Of a stretch of DNA of 64,000 bases, positions 24,501-35,807 are shown piece by piece. This stretch comes from Aaosphaeria pasadenensis. Lineage: Eukaryota; Ascomycota; Dothideomycetes; Pleosporales. The notes under the pieces are model-generated. The model saw only the letters and a list, made by a program, of their open reading frames with translations, was not told where the DNA came from and did no database searches. Position numbers and translations under genes: made by a program. Each line of letters opens with the position of its first letter. The first letter of the stretch is position 1. The stretch covers positions 124,001 through 188,000 of the forward strand of contig JAKLMB010000026.1 of NCBI GenBank assembly GCA_022813625.1, given 5' to 3'.

Positions 24501-25016
24501 CGGTTCAGCGCCCATCTGGGCAACGACATCGACGGCGGCATCGACATCCTCTGTACGAAGAGGGTCAACAGGACCACAGGGGCTGACAGCTCCATCTTTT
24601 ATGCGACTCTTAATCAGATCCCGACTGATTCCAGCGTCGATTGTTGCAATCTTGAAGTGATAACCCTTTTCTTTAGCGATTGTCGAAACGATTTCCAACA
24701 TCTCAGCAACATGCTTAGTGCTGCCATCGCCACCCACTGATGATATCAAGACCTTTACCTTCGCATGAAAGCAAGCAGCGAGAATGGGCTCAAGATCTCG
24801 AACATATGAGCCCCGGCCACACGTCATCTTATTCATACCAAGCTTGTACGGTCCTCCATCGGTAGACCCACTGTCCACGATGATTGCTGCTGGATGATAA
24901 TGCTGTATTCCATACCAGAAATGGTCGACATTGTAACCATAGCCAAGCATAGCATTAGGAGTCAGGATTCTGAACTCGGAGCTAGACTGCGTTGCGTTGA
25001 GTGTTATGGAACCCAT
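21551..25016 (-). CDS. AtuA-family (DUF1446) / class III CoA-transferase fusion enzyme
   Basis: A two-exon gene (25016-24502 and 24452-21551; intron 49 nt, GTAAGC...CAAAG) encoding 1138 residues. Residues about 15-640 form an AtuA-like module: GYGYNVDHFWYG, VDSGSTDGGPYKLG, ISSVGGDGS, ATIDAGISRDLI, LGGRSYDPAPFAGF, MGKIMECGGICAVPKGR and the late IHFAYPGQ-type region. AtuA proteins act in bacterial acyclic terpene (citronellol/geraniol) catabolism. Residues about 660-1138 match the long form of class III (CaiB/BaiF) CoA-transferases: WGDIGGLHRTSDGYVRIH, LRVVEMSRVIAAPLAGKTLA, DFGRGKRTIQLD, FIQGFRPDSLAARGLS and MSAFGPNGPWRGRRGFDSL. The Asp of ALDHAGGY (about residue 1031) is the likely catalytic aspartate that carries the CoA-acyl intermediate. 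The union of the two on one chain suggests that one prepares or consumes a CoA thioester handled by the other. Substrate unknown. Confidence 0.85.
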
Positions 25017-25462
25017 GGTGATAGGTGATAGATCCGCAAGGGCATCAGCGGCGAAAATGATGGTGAGAGGGAATTGTTAGAATTTGCGCCGTTCGACCGG
25101 GTCATTTATGCATGTGAGCATTGGTTGAATGAAGTAAGGGGATTTGGTGGGGAGATGGGGTAGAGGGCGAAAGTCGTGGGGACTGTCCGTTGGAGATTCC
25201 GAGAGAACGCGGCATCATTCCGGCAGCTTCCTGACCAGATACCGAGCATCAACCCTCGATCTCCTAGCACACTGGGACTAGGAATCGGATTCTATACCGT
25301 TCCCCGCACACATGCCGAGTGCCTTGTATCCCCACAACATCTGGGGTCTCCACTGATCAATGCTTTCTGGAGTTCTTTATATAAGTCAAATTGCCTGCTT
25401 CATGATGTTCATCCAGGCCTGACAGTCATCTTCTCACCCTCTTCCTTAGTTCTTGAGTCAAT
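25017..25462. promoter_or_regulatory. Bidirectional promoter, fusion enzyme / MFS permease
   Basis: 446 bases separate the divergent starts of the AtuA-CoA-transferase gene (minus) and the permease gene (plus). Such a short shared upstream region suggests coregulation. It contains several CGG/CCG triplets of the kind bound by Zn2Cys6 proteins (for example within CCGGCAGC near 25220 and TTCCCCGC near 25300), but no convincing paired operator was established by eye. Confidence 0.45.
25378..25385 (+). promoter_or_regulatory. TATA box of the MFS permease gene
   Basis: TATATAAG on the plus strand, about 78 bases upstream of the ATG at 25463, followed by a pyrimidine-rich stretch (CATCTTCTCACCCTCTTCC) suited to transcription initiation in filamentous fungi. 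Confidence 0.5.
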
Positions 25463-27105
25463 ATGCCAGAGGTTCACATGCCCGAGAAAGCCGAAGTCAT
25501 GCACAATGAAACTTCTCAAAACAAGTCTCCAATTGATGGAGATCAACTTTCAATCGAGAAGGGGCATGGAGCGACCAATGAAACAACGTGGACTCCTGAA
25601 GAAGAAAAGCTAGCTCTCAAGAAGCTCGATTGGAACCTTATTCCGCTGTATGTTTCCCCAAGTTTTACATATCTGTTGTCTGACCAAAGTCTAGTCTCGG
25701 TGTTTTGTATCTTGTCTCCTACATTGACCGTGGCAATGTCGGGAATGCATACACAGCGGGAATGGGTAAGGCATGGGGGATCACGTCTGATCAGTATTCA
25801 TGGATCGTCACTATCCTCTACATTGGATATATCGTGTTCCACTGGGTAAGGAGGTCGTTTTTCGAGAGATATTACAATTCTGACTTAAACAGTTGATCCT
25901 CGTTTGGACCTTCGTTCCACTGCCTCTTTGGACTGCCCTGATGGCACTAGGGTGGGGCTCCATGAGTATGATACAGGCTGCTACAACAAGCTTTGAGGGT
26001 ATTATGGCCTTGCGATTCCTCATTGGCGCATTTGAAGCTGGCTATGTGCCTGCCGTTGCCCTTTATCTGACCTTTTTCTATCATCGACAAGAGATGGGTC
26101 TCCGATACGGGTTGTTCATTTCATTCTCGCCTCTCGCCAGTTGCTTTGCTTCTGCACTTGCGTATGGTTTGACACATGCGAAGACTTCCATAGAAAATTG
26201 GCAGTTACTTTTCCTTGTTGGTAAGCATCATTCTGGAACCCACCGTTTATTCCGCTGATTCAGTTATAGAGGGTGCTCCCACCATCTTCCTTGCTGTCGT
26301 CGCCTACTTCTATTTGCCAGCTGCGCCGTCCATGTGCAGATTTCTCACTGCACGCGAGAACGAAATTATCAGCCAACGAGCTATTAAAGGCAGAGGAGAG
26401 AAGCGCGACGGCAAACTTCACTTCAAGCAAGTATTTGCGGCGTTCTACGACTACAAGAACTACCTACAAGCCATGATCATATTCTGTCTTAATACTGCCT
26501 TCGGCTCGCTACCTGCCTACCTTCCTACGATCCTTACGTCCATGGGTTATACTTCCATAAATGCCCAAGGTCTCTCGGCTTGTCCATACCTTACCGCATA
26601 CGTCATTTGCGTATCTGCCAGCTTCCTATCAGATAAGCTCAGAATGCGCGGTCCATTGATCGTCTTCTTCTGCTCTGCTGGCGCTGTTGGCTACATCCTC
26701 CTCGCCACAATCCATACTACAGGAGTTCGATACTTCGCAACCTTCTTGGTCTGCGCTGGAGTTTTCCCTGCTGTCGCCCTGACTTTCACCTGGGTGACTG
26801 ACAATCAAGGATCAGCATCCAAGAGAGGTGCCGGTTTAGCCATCTTCGGCATGTTTGGACAGTGCGGGCCCATTCTAGGAGCACGCCTATTCCCCAAAAA
26901 GGACGGACCGTGGTATTCGAAGGGCATGTGGGTTTGCGCCGGAATTCTCTTCGCTGCCGCAGGAGTTGCTTGTATCTTGAGCCTCTGCTTAAGGATGCAG
27001 AACAAGCGCCGCGATCGCAAACATGGAAAGAGCGATTTGGATTACGTACCAGCAGAGGTTCATGACCTTGGTGATGCTCACCCAATGTACCGCTACGTGC
27101 TTTGA
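25463..27105 (+). CDS. MFS permease, Dal5/allantoate (anion:cation symporter) family
   Basis: Plasma-membrane transporter for an organic anion; the family includes allantoate, nicotinate, pantothenate and other carboxylate permeases. Four exons: 25463-25647, 25695-25845, 25893-26220, 26264-27105, with introns of 47, 47 and 43 nt, giving 501 residues. After a hydrophilic N-terminus of about 60 residues come twelve predicted helices. Signatures include KLDWNLIPL, YLVSYIDRGNVGNA, GLRYGLFISF and the cytosolic loop MCRFLTARENEIISQRA, typical of the Dal5 group. It shares a promoter region with the AtuA-CoA-transferase gene. By position it could import the substrate of that enzyme. The substrate cannot be read from the sequence. 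Confidence 0.88.
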
Positions 27106-28123
27106 GAAGTTTCGGGTCGGCGAGGAAAAGGAACCATTCTGGATCGTCAAACAGTAGTTGGTAGAGAGAAGAGCGATCATGTAGGAATTCTGAACATCCA
27201 TGTATTTCAATTTTTGAGTTCTTTGATACTGAATACGCATTGTGGCATATAAAGAGTGGGAGAAAAAATATATGCAGACCGCATGTGCAAAGAATGGCGT
27301 AATAGGACGAGAATAAAGGATCGAATAGGGAGCCATGAGAAACTTCAAGGAGTCATACACCAACCACCCAAGGTGAACTGACGGGCCTCTGGGTTTTCTA
27401 TCCCGTCTGCTCACTAACATTAGACCATGGCAATGGCATCACTACTATAGAGTTTTTCTGCGCATCAAGATGATGTTTCTAGAGCCTAAAATCTTCCTAT
27501 GAACAAAACTGTTGCCCCGAGATGTAACATGTAATATCCCATTTGCTTGTGAAATTCACAATCAGACCGTCCAAAGAGTGGCACATCGCATACCTGTGAA
27601 ACGCTTGATACCAATGACTGAAACCAGATGACAAATATGGACAATAGGAATTGCGTTACGAGAATGTTTACGTCAATGAAATCCTTGAAGTAAATAGGCC
27701 CCCTACCAAACTCCGTGAAGTTTACTGTTTCCCAATGTTATACTTCTGGCAGAGAATCGCCTAGGAATATCTATTGCCGCCAGGAGTGGACAGGTTATCC
27801 GTATAACCCCCAGATGAAAGACAAACTCCATCCAATATGATCTAGGTTGCATAACGTGGGGGAAGCCCAAGCGTTTCTGACTGTCGGTCAGTCTTACGAA
27901 AGTCGAGGAACGGTTCGGCATGTTTCCGGAACCAGTGCCTTCCTCTTTCCTGTAGTCCGGATTCCAGACCGCGGAATAATAGAATATTGTTCGACTAACG
28001 GACGATACCAGAGTTAACATCGACCATACAAATAAGGACATCTGAGAGGCGGATGAATTAAGAAATCAGACTTATAACCACCACTCTATTTACGCCTTAT
28101 CGTCACGTTACACAGTATCAAGG
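27106..28123. other. Intergenic 1.0 kb
   Basis: Between the permease and the cyclase-family gene, both on the plus strand. Short reading frames only; nothing recognised. Includes the promoter of the downstream gene. Confidence 0.5.
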
Positions 28124-29353
28124 ATGCAGGCTCATGACCATCAATTGTCTGCCCGAACATGCCGTCTAGAGACATCTTTCGAAGACTTGCCATTGCATCC
28201 CGATCACCCTGTCGCCTCAGCATGGGGCATTTGGGGCGACGAGGACGAACTAGGCACACTAAACTTGCTAGACGATGCGACAACTAAAGCGGCCGCTCAA
28301 GAGATTAAAGAAGGACTGACAATACCACTGAAGTATGGCTTCGTTCTTTTGGTAATATGTGGTTACTGATTTTCCGCTGAATGTCTTAGTTTACCCCTAG
28401 ATTCATTCCCTCAGCCTATGAATCCTGTTAGAAAGTCATGCACCCACCATATCATTGCTAAAGGGCATGCCAATGACGATGAAGTAAGGGCACTCCTTCA
28501 AACTACTAGAAACATACATATTCTTTGGGACTCTGCTGAATGCAACATAGCTTCATATAAATACACAAGGATCGAGCCACTGGGATGGGCTGCGACACTA
28601 TCCATACCAGCAAACTCTACAGTATTACAATGGTGTGACCCAAGAGGATATATCTGGTGAAAGAGCAAATGAGCGAATCGGTGTGCACAGTATGTTAGCA
28701 CAATATCTTTCGCATAATGAGTTCAATAGAAGTTTCGAGAGATATTCAATGAAGCATTCCCTGCCATGCATTTATTCGAAAGCTGACTTGACCAAGACCA
28801 GGCCTCGAAGACCATTACTGGACGAGCAGTGCTCCTCGATTGGGCAGCATGGGCAGCCTCCCAAAATATATCGTATGACCCCTTTTCAGTGCATGCTATA
28901 CCTCTTGCACAATTGCAAGCAGTTGCAACGTCTCAAAAGGTGGAGTTCAAAGCCAGCGATATCCTTCTCATCCGTACTGGCTGGCTTGCGGCATTCAAAG
29001 CCTTATCGCCGGAACAGCAAAGAGAACTTCCTCGTCGACAAGTAAGATCTAGCATGGGTGTAGAGGCGAGTGAGGAATCCCTGAATTGGCACTGGAATAA
29101 TGCCTTTGCAGCGGTTGCGAGTGATACCGTTGCTTATGAAAGCTGGCCCAGTTCGAAGCCTAATCGCTTCGGTGTTAGCATTCATGAGGTCTTTTTGAGT
29201 GGATGGGGTATGCCGATTGGCGAAAGCTTTGATCTCGAGGTGCTGAGCGAGAAATGCAGAGAGCTAGGAAAGTGGAGCTTTTTCTTTGCCAGTGTACCAT
29301 TGTATATCAAGGGTGGCGTAGCCAGTCCTCCGAATGCTGTGGCGATTCTGTAA
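28124..29353 (+). CDS. Cyclase-family (PF04199, kynurenine formamidase-like) hydrolase
   Basis: Putative metal-dependent hydrolase of the cyclase family, whose members act on amides, lactones or isatin-type rings. Four exons: 28124-28332, 28390-28483, 28551-28689 and 28797-29353. The introns are 57, 67 and 107 nt, the last with a CTGAC branch site near its end, giving 332 residues. Family features: AWGIWGDEDELGTLNLL near residue 33, IAKGHANDDE, INTQGSSHWDGLRHYPYQ (the metal-site region; His and Asp ligands in HWDG), ITGRAVLLDWAAWA and DILLIRTGW. The C-terminus carries the conserved GVSIHEVFLSGWGMPIGE. It probably belongs with the permease and fusion enzyme as a ring-opening or amide-hydrolysing step; that is inferred from proximity. 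Confidence 0.85.
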
Positions 29354-30089
29354 TGAATGTAGAATAGAACTAGATGCCCTATATTCATTTCACATAATGA
29401 GCACATCGCTTACTCGAAACTCTCGCCATTATGCGGTCGACGCATCTAAGAACCAGAGGCGCTCAATACGATAATAAAGGGATTTTTTTGTGCCTTGAAA
29501 ATTCGAAAAGAAAGATGGAGTCTATGAAGTGCAGCAGGTATCCTGTTGAACATACATTACACATGTGCGTACGACGCTGAAGGACCATCGCTAAACTGTA
29601 ACCGCCCACGCCGCCCCTGCATGGATGAGACACATCAACCTAAGCGCCTGAGGATTTGGCTCAGCCTCGCAAACTCCGACTAGCATCATATAAGCGCCAC
29701 TTCCTTCTACTTAGATGATGTGAAATGTGATATTCGATAACTTTTGCTTTTGCACGTACGAGAACACCTACATCTAATCCAGCAATACGCGAGAAATCAC
29801 ATAGATCAAGATAAAGCTCTCGAGAAGTCTGCGCAAGTCTATACATAGATCTACATTTTTGCATATATTGCATCTATCTCTTCTCGTTCTGACTTGCGCC
29901 GTTTAATTTAGCTGTAAGTACATTTTCATAGAATCAAGTTGTATTCACAGGCCTACATCATAGTATACTAGACTTGAAATATCCTAATCATGAACTGGTG
30001 TAGGAGATACTTCAAAGGATAGGCAGGGGAGGAAATATTGGAGGAGCTAGACTCACCCATAGATCCCAATCCACCGGGAGAGAGGAGAT
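29354..30089. other. Intergenic 0.74 kb
   Basis: Promoter side of the NACHT-ankyrin gene and 3' side of the hydrolase. No gene, repeat or RNA recognised. Confidence 0.5.
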
Positions 30090-33060
30090 ATGGAAACAAC
30101 AGCCAGCATAATCGCCGTCCTCCAGCTATCCGCCAAAGTAATCCAATACACCCGATCCGCCGTCGGCTCCAAAGAAGTCCGAACACGACTGCGCGAGGAG
30201 ATCAGGGCATGCAAGACAGTCCTCGAGCAGCTCAAAGACGAAGCCGATGACTCAGAGGCCGGTGTCGCGTGGACGGAGACAATCAAGGTGCTCGAAAGGC
30301 CGGATGGCCCGTTGAGTCGCCTGAAGGATGCACTGGGGTTAATTAGTCGGAAATTGGAGAGAAAAGATGGCGTTTCCTCGGCGCTGGTATGGCCGCTGAA
30401 GGAGAAGCAGGTACAAGAGATTGTCAATACGATGGAGAGGGAGAAGGCGCTGTTGATGCTGGCGGTGCAGAACAATTCGAGGAAACTCTTGCAGGAGGTC
30501 GTAAATCATTCGAAGGAGGGTTCGAGACAGCTCGAAGCTATTCGGCTTGATTTGGAAGAGATGGCGGATAGTTTCACCCTGCTTCGTGCGGACACGAAAA
30601 GGGGTTTTCAGAGTTTCCACGAGCGGAAAGATGACCAAGAAGCCCTTGCCGAGCGGCGAAAGATACTCGATTGGGTTACAGAGATGGAGCACTCTAGTCA
30701 GCAAGATGATTTTATCTCCAGGAGGGAACCGGGCAGTGGAAAATGGTTTCTCGATCAAGCGGAGTACCAAGATTGGCTCACCAGTGAAGGACAAACGTTG
30801 TTTTGCGTTGGCATTCCTGGGGCAGGCAAAACAATGATCACTTCCATGGTGATTCAAGAGCTATGCGACAAGTACCAATATGATACCAGCGTCGGGATAG
30901 CTTATGTGTACTGCAACTTCAAGAGTAAGGATGAGCAGACGTTGGAAAACCTTTTGGCCGTTTTGCTGAGGCAGCTGCTCCATGGACAGGATACCTTGCC
31001 TGAACACGTTGTCGAACTTTACGAGAATTGTCGAAGAAGAAGAACCAAACCCACAAAGGATGACATGCTCGACGCCCTGGGGGAAGTTGCCAAATCTCTC
31101 TCCAAGGTATACATTCTCGTAGATGCTCTTGACGAATGCCACGACGGTGATGGCCGCCGAAGACGTCTAATATCCTATCTACAATCGTTGCGAGAGGATC
31201 ACAAAGTCAACATCTTTGCCACATCTCGTTTTATTCCGGAAATCACCGATTGCTTCCAGGGAGATGAAGTACTGGAGATTCGTGCGAGAAGCGAAGACAT
31301 ACAACTATATCTTTGCGGTCAGATGTTTCGTCTCCCAAATTTTGTTGGCCGCAACGCAACCCTACAAGAAGAAATTAAAAGTGCCATTAGTTCGTCTGTG
31401 GATGGAATGTTCGTAGGAAATCCCGATTGTTTGAGGCAAATTCTAATACGTTGTCAGGTTTCTGCTCGCTCAACTACATTTTGAGTCGTTGACTGGCAAA
31501 AGATCACCCAAAGCTATCCGTACCGCACTCCTAAAACTTGCCAGCGGCTCCGATGCCTACGATCATGCATACCGAAATGCCATGGAACGAATCGAAGGAC
31601 AAGTGATAGACCAAAAAGAACTAGCTAGGCAGATTCTCTCCTGGATAATCTGCGCGAAAAGACCTCTGAAGACGATCGAACTCCAACATGCTCTCGGTGT
31701 CGAAATCGGCGAAAGTGAGATTGATGAAGACAATTTCTCCCAGATCGAAGACATGATATCCGTGTGCGCGGGTTTGGTCACTGTCGACGAAGAGAGCGAG
31801 ATCATCAGACTGGTGCACTACACCACACAGGAGTACTTCGACAGAACACAGAATGAGTGGTTTCCGAATGCTGAAGTCGACTTGACTGAGATTTGTACGG
31901 CTTATCTCTCTTTCGATGCCTTTGGGACGGGATTCTGCACAACTGAAACCGCTTTCACTGAACGGTTACAAACGTACAAACTGTACGATTATGCATCGCG
32001 GAATTGGGGACACCACGCCAAGGGTGCTTCAAATGCCTGTGAACAAGCAACTCAATTTCTTACCATGACTTATCACGTTGAAGCCTCCTTGCAAGGGTGG
32101 TTCAAGCCCGGTGGCCGAAACTTGCAACCCGTCAGCGATTCTAAAATGAGGCAGTTCGGCTCGTTGAGAAGTACAGCTCTCCACGTAGCCGCAATTTTTG
32201 GCATTAAAACTTACGTCATTCACCTTCTCGAGTCCACGACTGAGATTGACCCAAAAGACGTTTTCGGACGGACCCCTCTGATGCACGCGGTAGTTGGCGG
32301 CCACGACGACGTTGTTCAGTATCTGTTAGATTCAGGGGCTAACATTGAAGCAAGAACACCTGACAATCTAACGTCCCTGAATTTCGCTGTACAGCTTGAG
32401 AGAACTACAGTTGTTGAACTTCTCCTTCAACATAAAGCCTGTACAGATGTCCAAGATAACATTGGATGTACAGCGCTGATGGATGCCGCTCGAAAGGGAA
32501 ACGAACCAATAGTTCGGCTACTTCTCAATTACGGCGCCGCGGCAGACTTACAAGACCGTCGTGGCCTAAACGCATTGATGCACGCCATCCAGAATAAGAA
32601 GGAAAGCATTGTCCGGGCAATGCTTGAGCACAGTGTTAACTTGGATACAACGGATCGTGTAGGCTATACGGCTCTCATGAGAGCCATCGAAGAAGAACAA
32701 GAAGATGTTGTGAGGCTACTCCTCGATCTAAATGCCGATACAAACATCCAGGACGACGAAGGCGAGACAGCACTCATACATGCAATCAGATGGGGCTATG
32801 AAGCTATCGTGAAAATGCTCCTCGACCGAAACGCAGATGTAAACGTAATGGATCACGAAGGCGACACAGCACTGTCACATGCTATCAGAAGGGGGAGTGC
32901 GCCCATAACGGTACTTCTCCTGGATTGTGGTGCGAGTGTTAATTCACAAAATATTGGCGATTGGAAGGTGCTGAACGAACCTAAGAGGACGTCCTCCGAT
33001 ACAGTTATGAAGATGCTCTGTTCACAATCGCAAACATTAAATGTAGTTGAAGGGTTATAA
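30090..33060 (+). CDS. NACHT-ankyrin STAND protein (fungal NLR-like)
   Basis: Signal-transducing NTPase of the fungal NLR-like class, some members of which control heterokaryon incompatibility or programmed cell death. Exons 30090-31408 and 31458-33060, joined across a 49-nt intron (GTTCGT...TCAG) that restores the family motif GMFLLAQLHFESL; 973 residues. The N-terminal 170 residues are helical and resemble the fungal N-terminal domain of STAND proteins (Helo-like). A NACHT-type NTPase follows, with P-loop GIPGAGKT at about 241-248 and Walker B ILVDALDEC at about 342-350. After a winged-helix-like region (LSWIICAKRPL, IRLVHYTTQEYF), residues about 675-955 hold eight or so ankyrin repeats such as GCTALMDAARKGNEPIVRLL. 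The repeats have diverged from each other. No frameshift was seen after the intron is removed. Confidence 0.88.
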
Positions 33061-33522
33061 TTCATAATATCCTATCAGTAGAAATATCAGTAGAAATATC
33101 AGTTGTCCAGACCAAAGCTTGCCGAAAGAAAGGGTAAGTCCAGATGGAGGACATGCGTCTCCAGTGACATGACCTTGTAATTTGAGGGCACCATTGGCAT
33201 TGCCGAGAGTAGCACCCTCTCGGTAGAAAGATATTGTAACAGTAGTCCGATCCAAAAAGGCGTTACAGCATCATAAACATAGCATGAGATGGTGTTGATG
33301 ATGACTCTGGTGGATGCTGCCTCACGATCTATCACAGGTAATGGCTTGGCAAGGATCCAATCGATAGGGAAGGGGCACAGCATCTCACCCCCCACTAGTC
33401 GGAACGGAACTTCTTTGACAGCTACATCACTCTCCAGTTACTTTCCTAGCGCTAAATACCTATACTTATTCTTTGTTCTCTTTGTAAGAGTATACAAGCT
33501 TGCGGTCGACCAATCATTGAAA
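33061..33522. other. Intergenic spacer
   Basis: Between the NACHT-ankyrin gene and the phosphatase gene, same strand. It carries a tiny direct repeat of TATCAGTAGAAA at about 33071-33100; otherwise nothing recognised. Confidence 0.5.
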
Positions 33523-34106
33523 ATGCCTGTTTCTGTCCTTTTTGTCTGCTTAGGCAATATCTGTAAGAAGCAATTCCCGCCCGCTATGGGCGCATTCCCT
33601 CAACGCCATAGAAAACTTAACTTACGGATTTGAACCATGCACCAGGCCGCTCAACGATGGCAGAGGGCGTCTTCCGCTCTCTGACGCAGCACCCATCGCA
33701 CCCATTGGTATCGCATATTGATTCTAGTGGAACGGATGCCTGGCACGCTGGCGACGATCCGGACGACCGTACAATGAGGACGCTGAGAAAGCATGGAATC
33801 ACCGATTATACCCATCGGGCGCGCAAATTTCGACGTGGGGATTTTAAGGAATTCGACTACATACTTGCTATGGATAGCAGCAACCTTGGGGACCTTCTTG
33901 ATATGAGGAAGGATGAAATCAGAAAATCGGGCGGAGAGGCTGGGATAGGGAAGGTCATGCTGTTTGGTGAATTCGGGGGGAAATCGAAAAGAGAAGTTAT
34001 TGATGATCCATATTACGGCAAGGAAAATGGATTCGAAATAGCATACGAGCAGTGCGTCAGGTTCTCGAAAGCCTTTTTGAAAGAGTTGGAGGCGGGCAAG
34101 TTGTAG
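33523..34106 (+). CDS. Low-molecular-weight protein tyrosine phosphatase
   Basis: Cytosolic phosphatase of the LMW-PTP family (yeast Ltp1/fission yeast Stp1 type), acting through a cysteinyl-phosphate. Exon 1, 33523-33562, ends within the active-site loop; the 83-nt intron 33563-33645 joins exon 2, 33646-34106, to give 166 residues. The P-loop CLGNICRS sits at residues 9-16 (nucleophile Cys9, Arg15). DSSGTDAWH follows, and the general-acid loop DDPYYG is near residue 133. Length and spacing are normal. Splitting the catalytic loop by an intron is common in fungal orthologues. Confidence 0.92.
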
Positions 34107-34269
34107 CTGTGCCGCAGATGTGAGACTTGGCAAGATGATACCCATGATAGACGTATCGTACCGTACTGCTGTGTTGTATCGTAGCCCGCACGTTTGAACA
34201 TATACCTTGAATTTTTATATACACATGTTTTTACACTCGTCACTTCATACACCAGACGAATACGTCCCT

Positions 34270-35015
34270 CTACTTCCCTCCCTTTTCCAACTCCTGCAAC
34301 CTCTCCACCAGCTTTCCTCTTAAGAACTCTGGTATCCCCAATATGCCCTCTCTGCTCACAACCCTATACGTTCCACTAGGCTGATACCTCCCATCGCCCT
34401 CGACAAACGCACCCTGCCCATCGACCTCCACACTCCCAAAGATATCCTCAGGCCACGCGATCCTCCCCCAATCAGGCGGATTCCTCGTATCGCTAATATG
34501 TATCCAGCCCCCTCTACTCACGCTCTCCTGCTGCCTGCCCGCCTGTTGCGCGCCGCGCGCACCCGATCGCCCGGTGTTGAAGCTGAAGCCCCCGGCGCCG
34601 GGTGTGCAGAAGACGGCGGCTTGCTGGCGGACGTCTGGGTCGCTGGATGCGTGGGCCTTGAAGACGGATTGGAGGATCTCGAGGAACTCGTGGTTCTCGG
34701 TGAAGGACTCTGGGGTTGGGGGGAGGGAGGTCGTGGTGCCGATTGCGAGGGACTGGGTCGGCGGGGTCGTGGGGAGGAGGGAGAGGATGTGCGAGTTTGG
34801 GTGGATGGGGTGTTGGTGGACGTACTGGAGGGCTTTTGTCAGATTTATCTAGTTATGACTGAAGGGCGATGCGTAGGAGAGGGATTGCTACGTACGATGT
34901 GTGGGTTGTTTGGCAGCGTTGATATGGATCTTGAGGCTGCTTGGAGGTGGAGGAGAAGTGCTGCGGGCCGGGAGAGCGATGTGCGCGCGGAGCGCGTCAA
35001 CGCCGAGGTAAACAT
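34270..35015 (-). CDS. Conserved fungal protein of unknown function, 5' end ambiguous
   Basis: Two exons join well: exon 2 is 34832-34270 and exon 1 ends at 34896, with a 63-nt intron (GTACGT...AAAAG). The combined product contains KIHINAAKQPTHPLQYVHQHP, HPNSHILSLLPTTPP, PPTPESFTENHEFLEILQ, then GGWIHISDTRNPPDWGRIAWPEDIFG and a Gly/Arg/Gln-rich linker. This looks like a conserved small fungal protein without assigned function. The reading frame of exon 1 has no ATG before an upstream stop. An ATG at 35015 opens a presequence-like stretch (MFTSALTRSARTSLSR) but in another frame, so one base would have to be missing or an upstream exon used. If that N-terminus is right the protein may be mitochondrial. 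Confidence 0.6.
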
Positions 35016-35807
35016 AGTGTATGATTTTATGCAAAATTTCTCGTCGAACGGGAGCTGTTCTGACCGTCAATTGCTTGCTCCATACGTCGCTGTGTCCAAA
35101 AAAAAGAGCTGTGATATGGAAAAACGATGACGCTGTATTGAAGCTCTATCAACTCTAACCCAATCCGTCTCTAGTGCCTCCGTATTCACCAACCTGCCCT
35201 CCCGCACCAGTCAATATCATTGAAAGTATGAACAATTGTCCAAACATCTTTTAGAATTGCTGTTACCTCATATTCTCCGAGATCTCCTCTCTCTCCCTAA
35301 TGTCTTTCTCCGAACGAGCAAGTTATCCCGGAGATATCCTTCGCAAGCTGCTCCAAGAGCAGAATCTATTGAGCGCGTGGGCTAGCTCTCCGCATCCATG
35401 GCTTGAAGAAGCACCGTACCTCGACTAAAACGTGAAGTTTAGTTTCGGCCCAGGCCAAAAGTTTCTCTTTAACTTCGTTCGTGTGATCGTCCCTGGATTC
35501 CCGCGTTTTAGTGTGCACCCCACCCGTGCGTGATATGCGGAAAAGGAACCTCTCCGTCGGCGAATGGCGAATGGGGACGTATCAAACGTGAACTCTCCCC
35601 CCCACAATGTGCGGCCGGCATCGGCTATAGCTGGCTATGGACGATTTTGTCCAGTCTCGTCATGGCGTCGAGCTTTAGACCTTTATCAGATCGATCGAGC
35701 TTTTTTTTTAATTTTGTTATTTTTGCACGTCGGTGACTCAAATCTTCAACTTGTCGTCTACTTAAGGACTTGATTGTCGTCGTGCAAGCTCCATCGTTCT
35801 CTAGAAC
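35016..35807. other. Divergent promoter region
   Basis: Lies between the conserved unknown gene (minus) and the second permease (plus). Contains a poly-T run at about 35701-35710 and homopolymer-rich sequence near 35098-35106. No gene recognised. Confidence 0.5.

Noticed and set aside
30090..33060. Two separate genes for the NACHT and ankyrin halves
   Set aside because: The stop at the end of the first frame lies inside a 49-nt intron; splicing 31408 to 31458 restores a conserved motif and one continuous protein.
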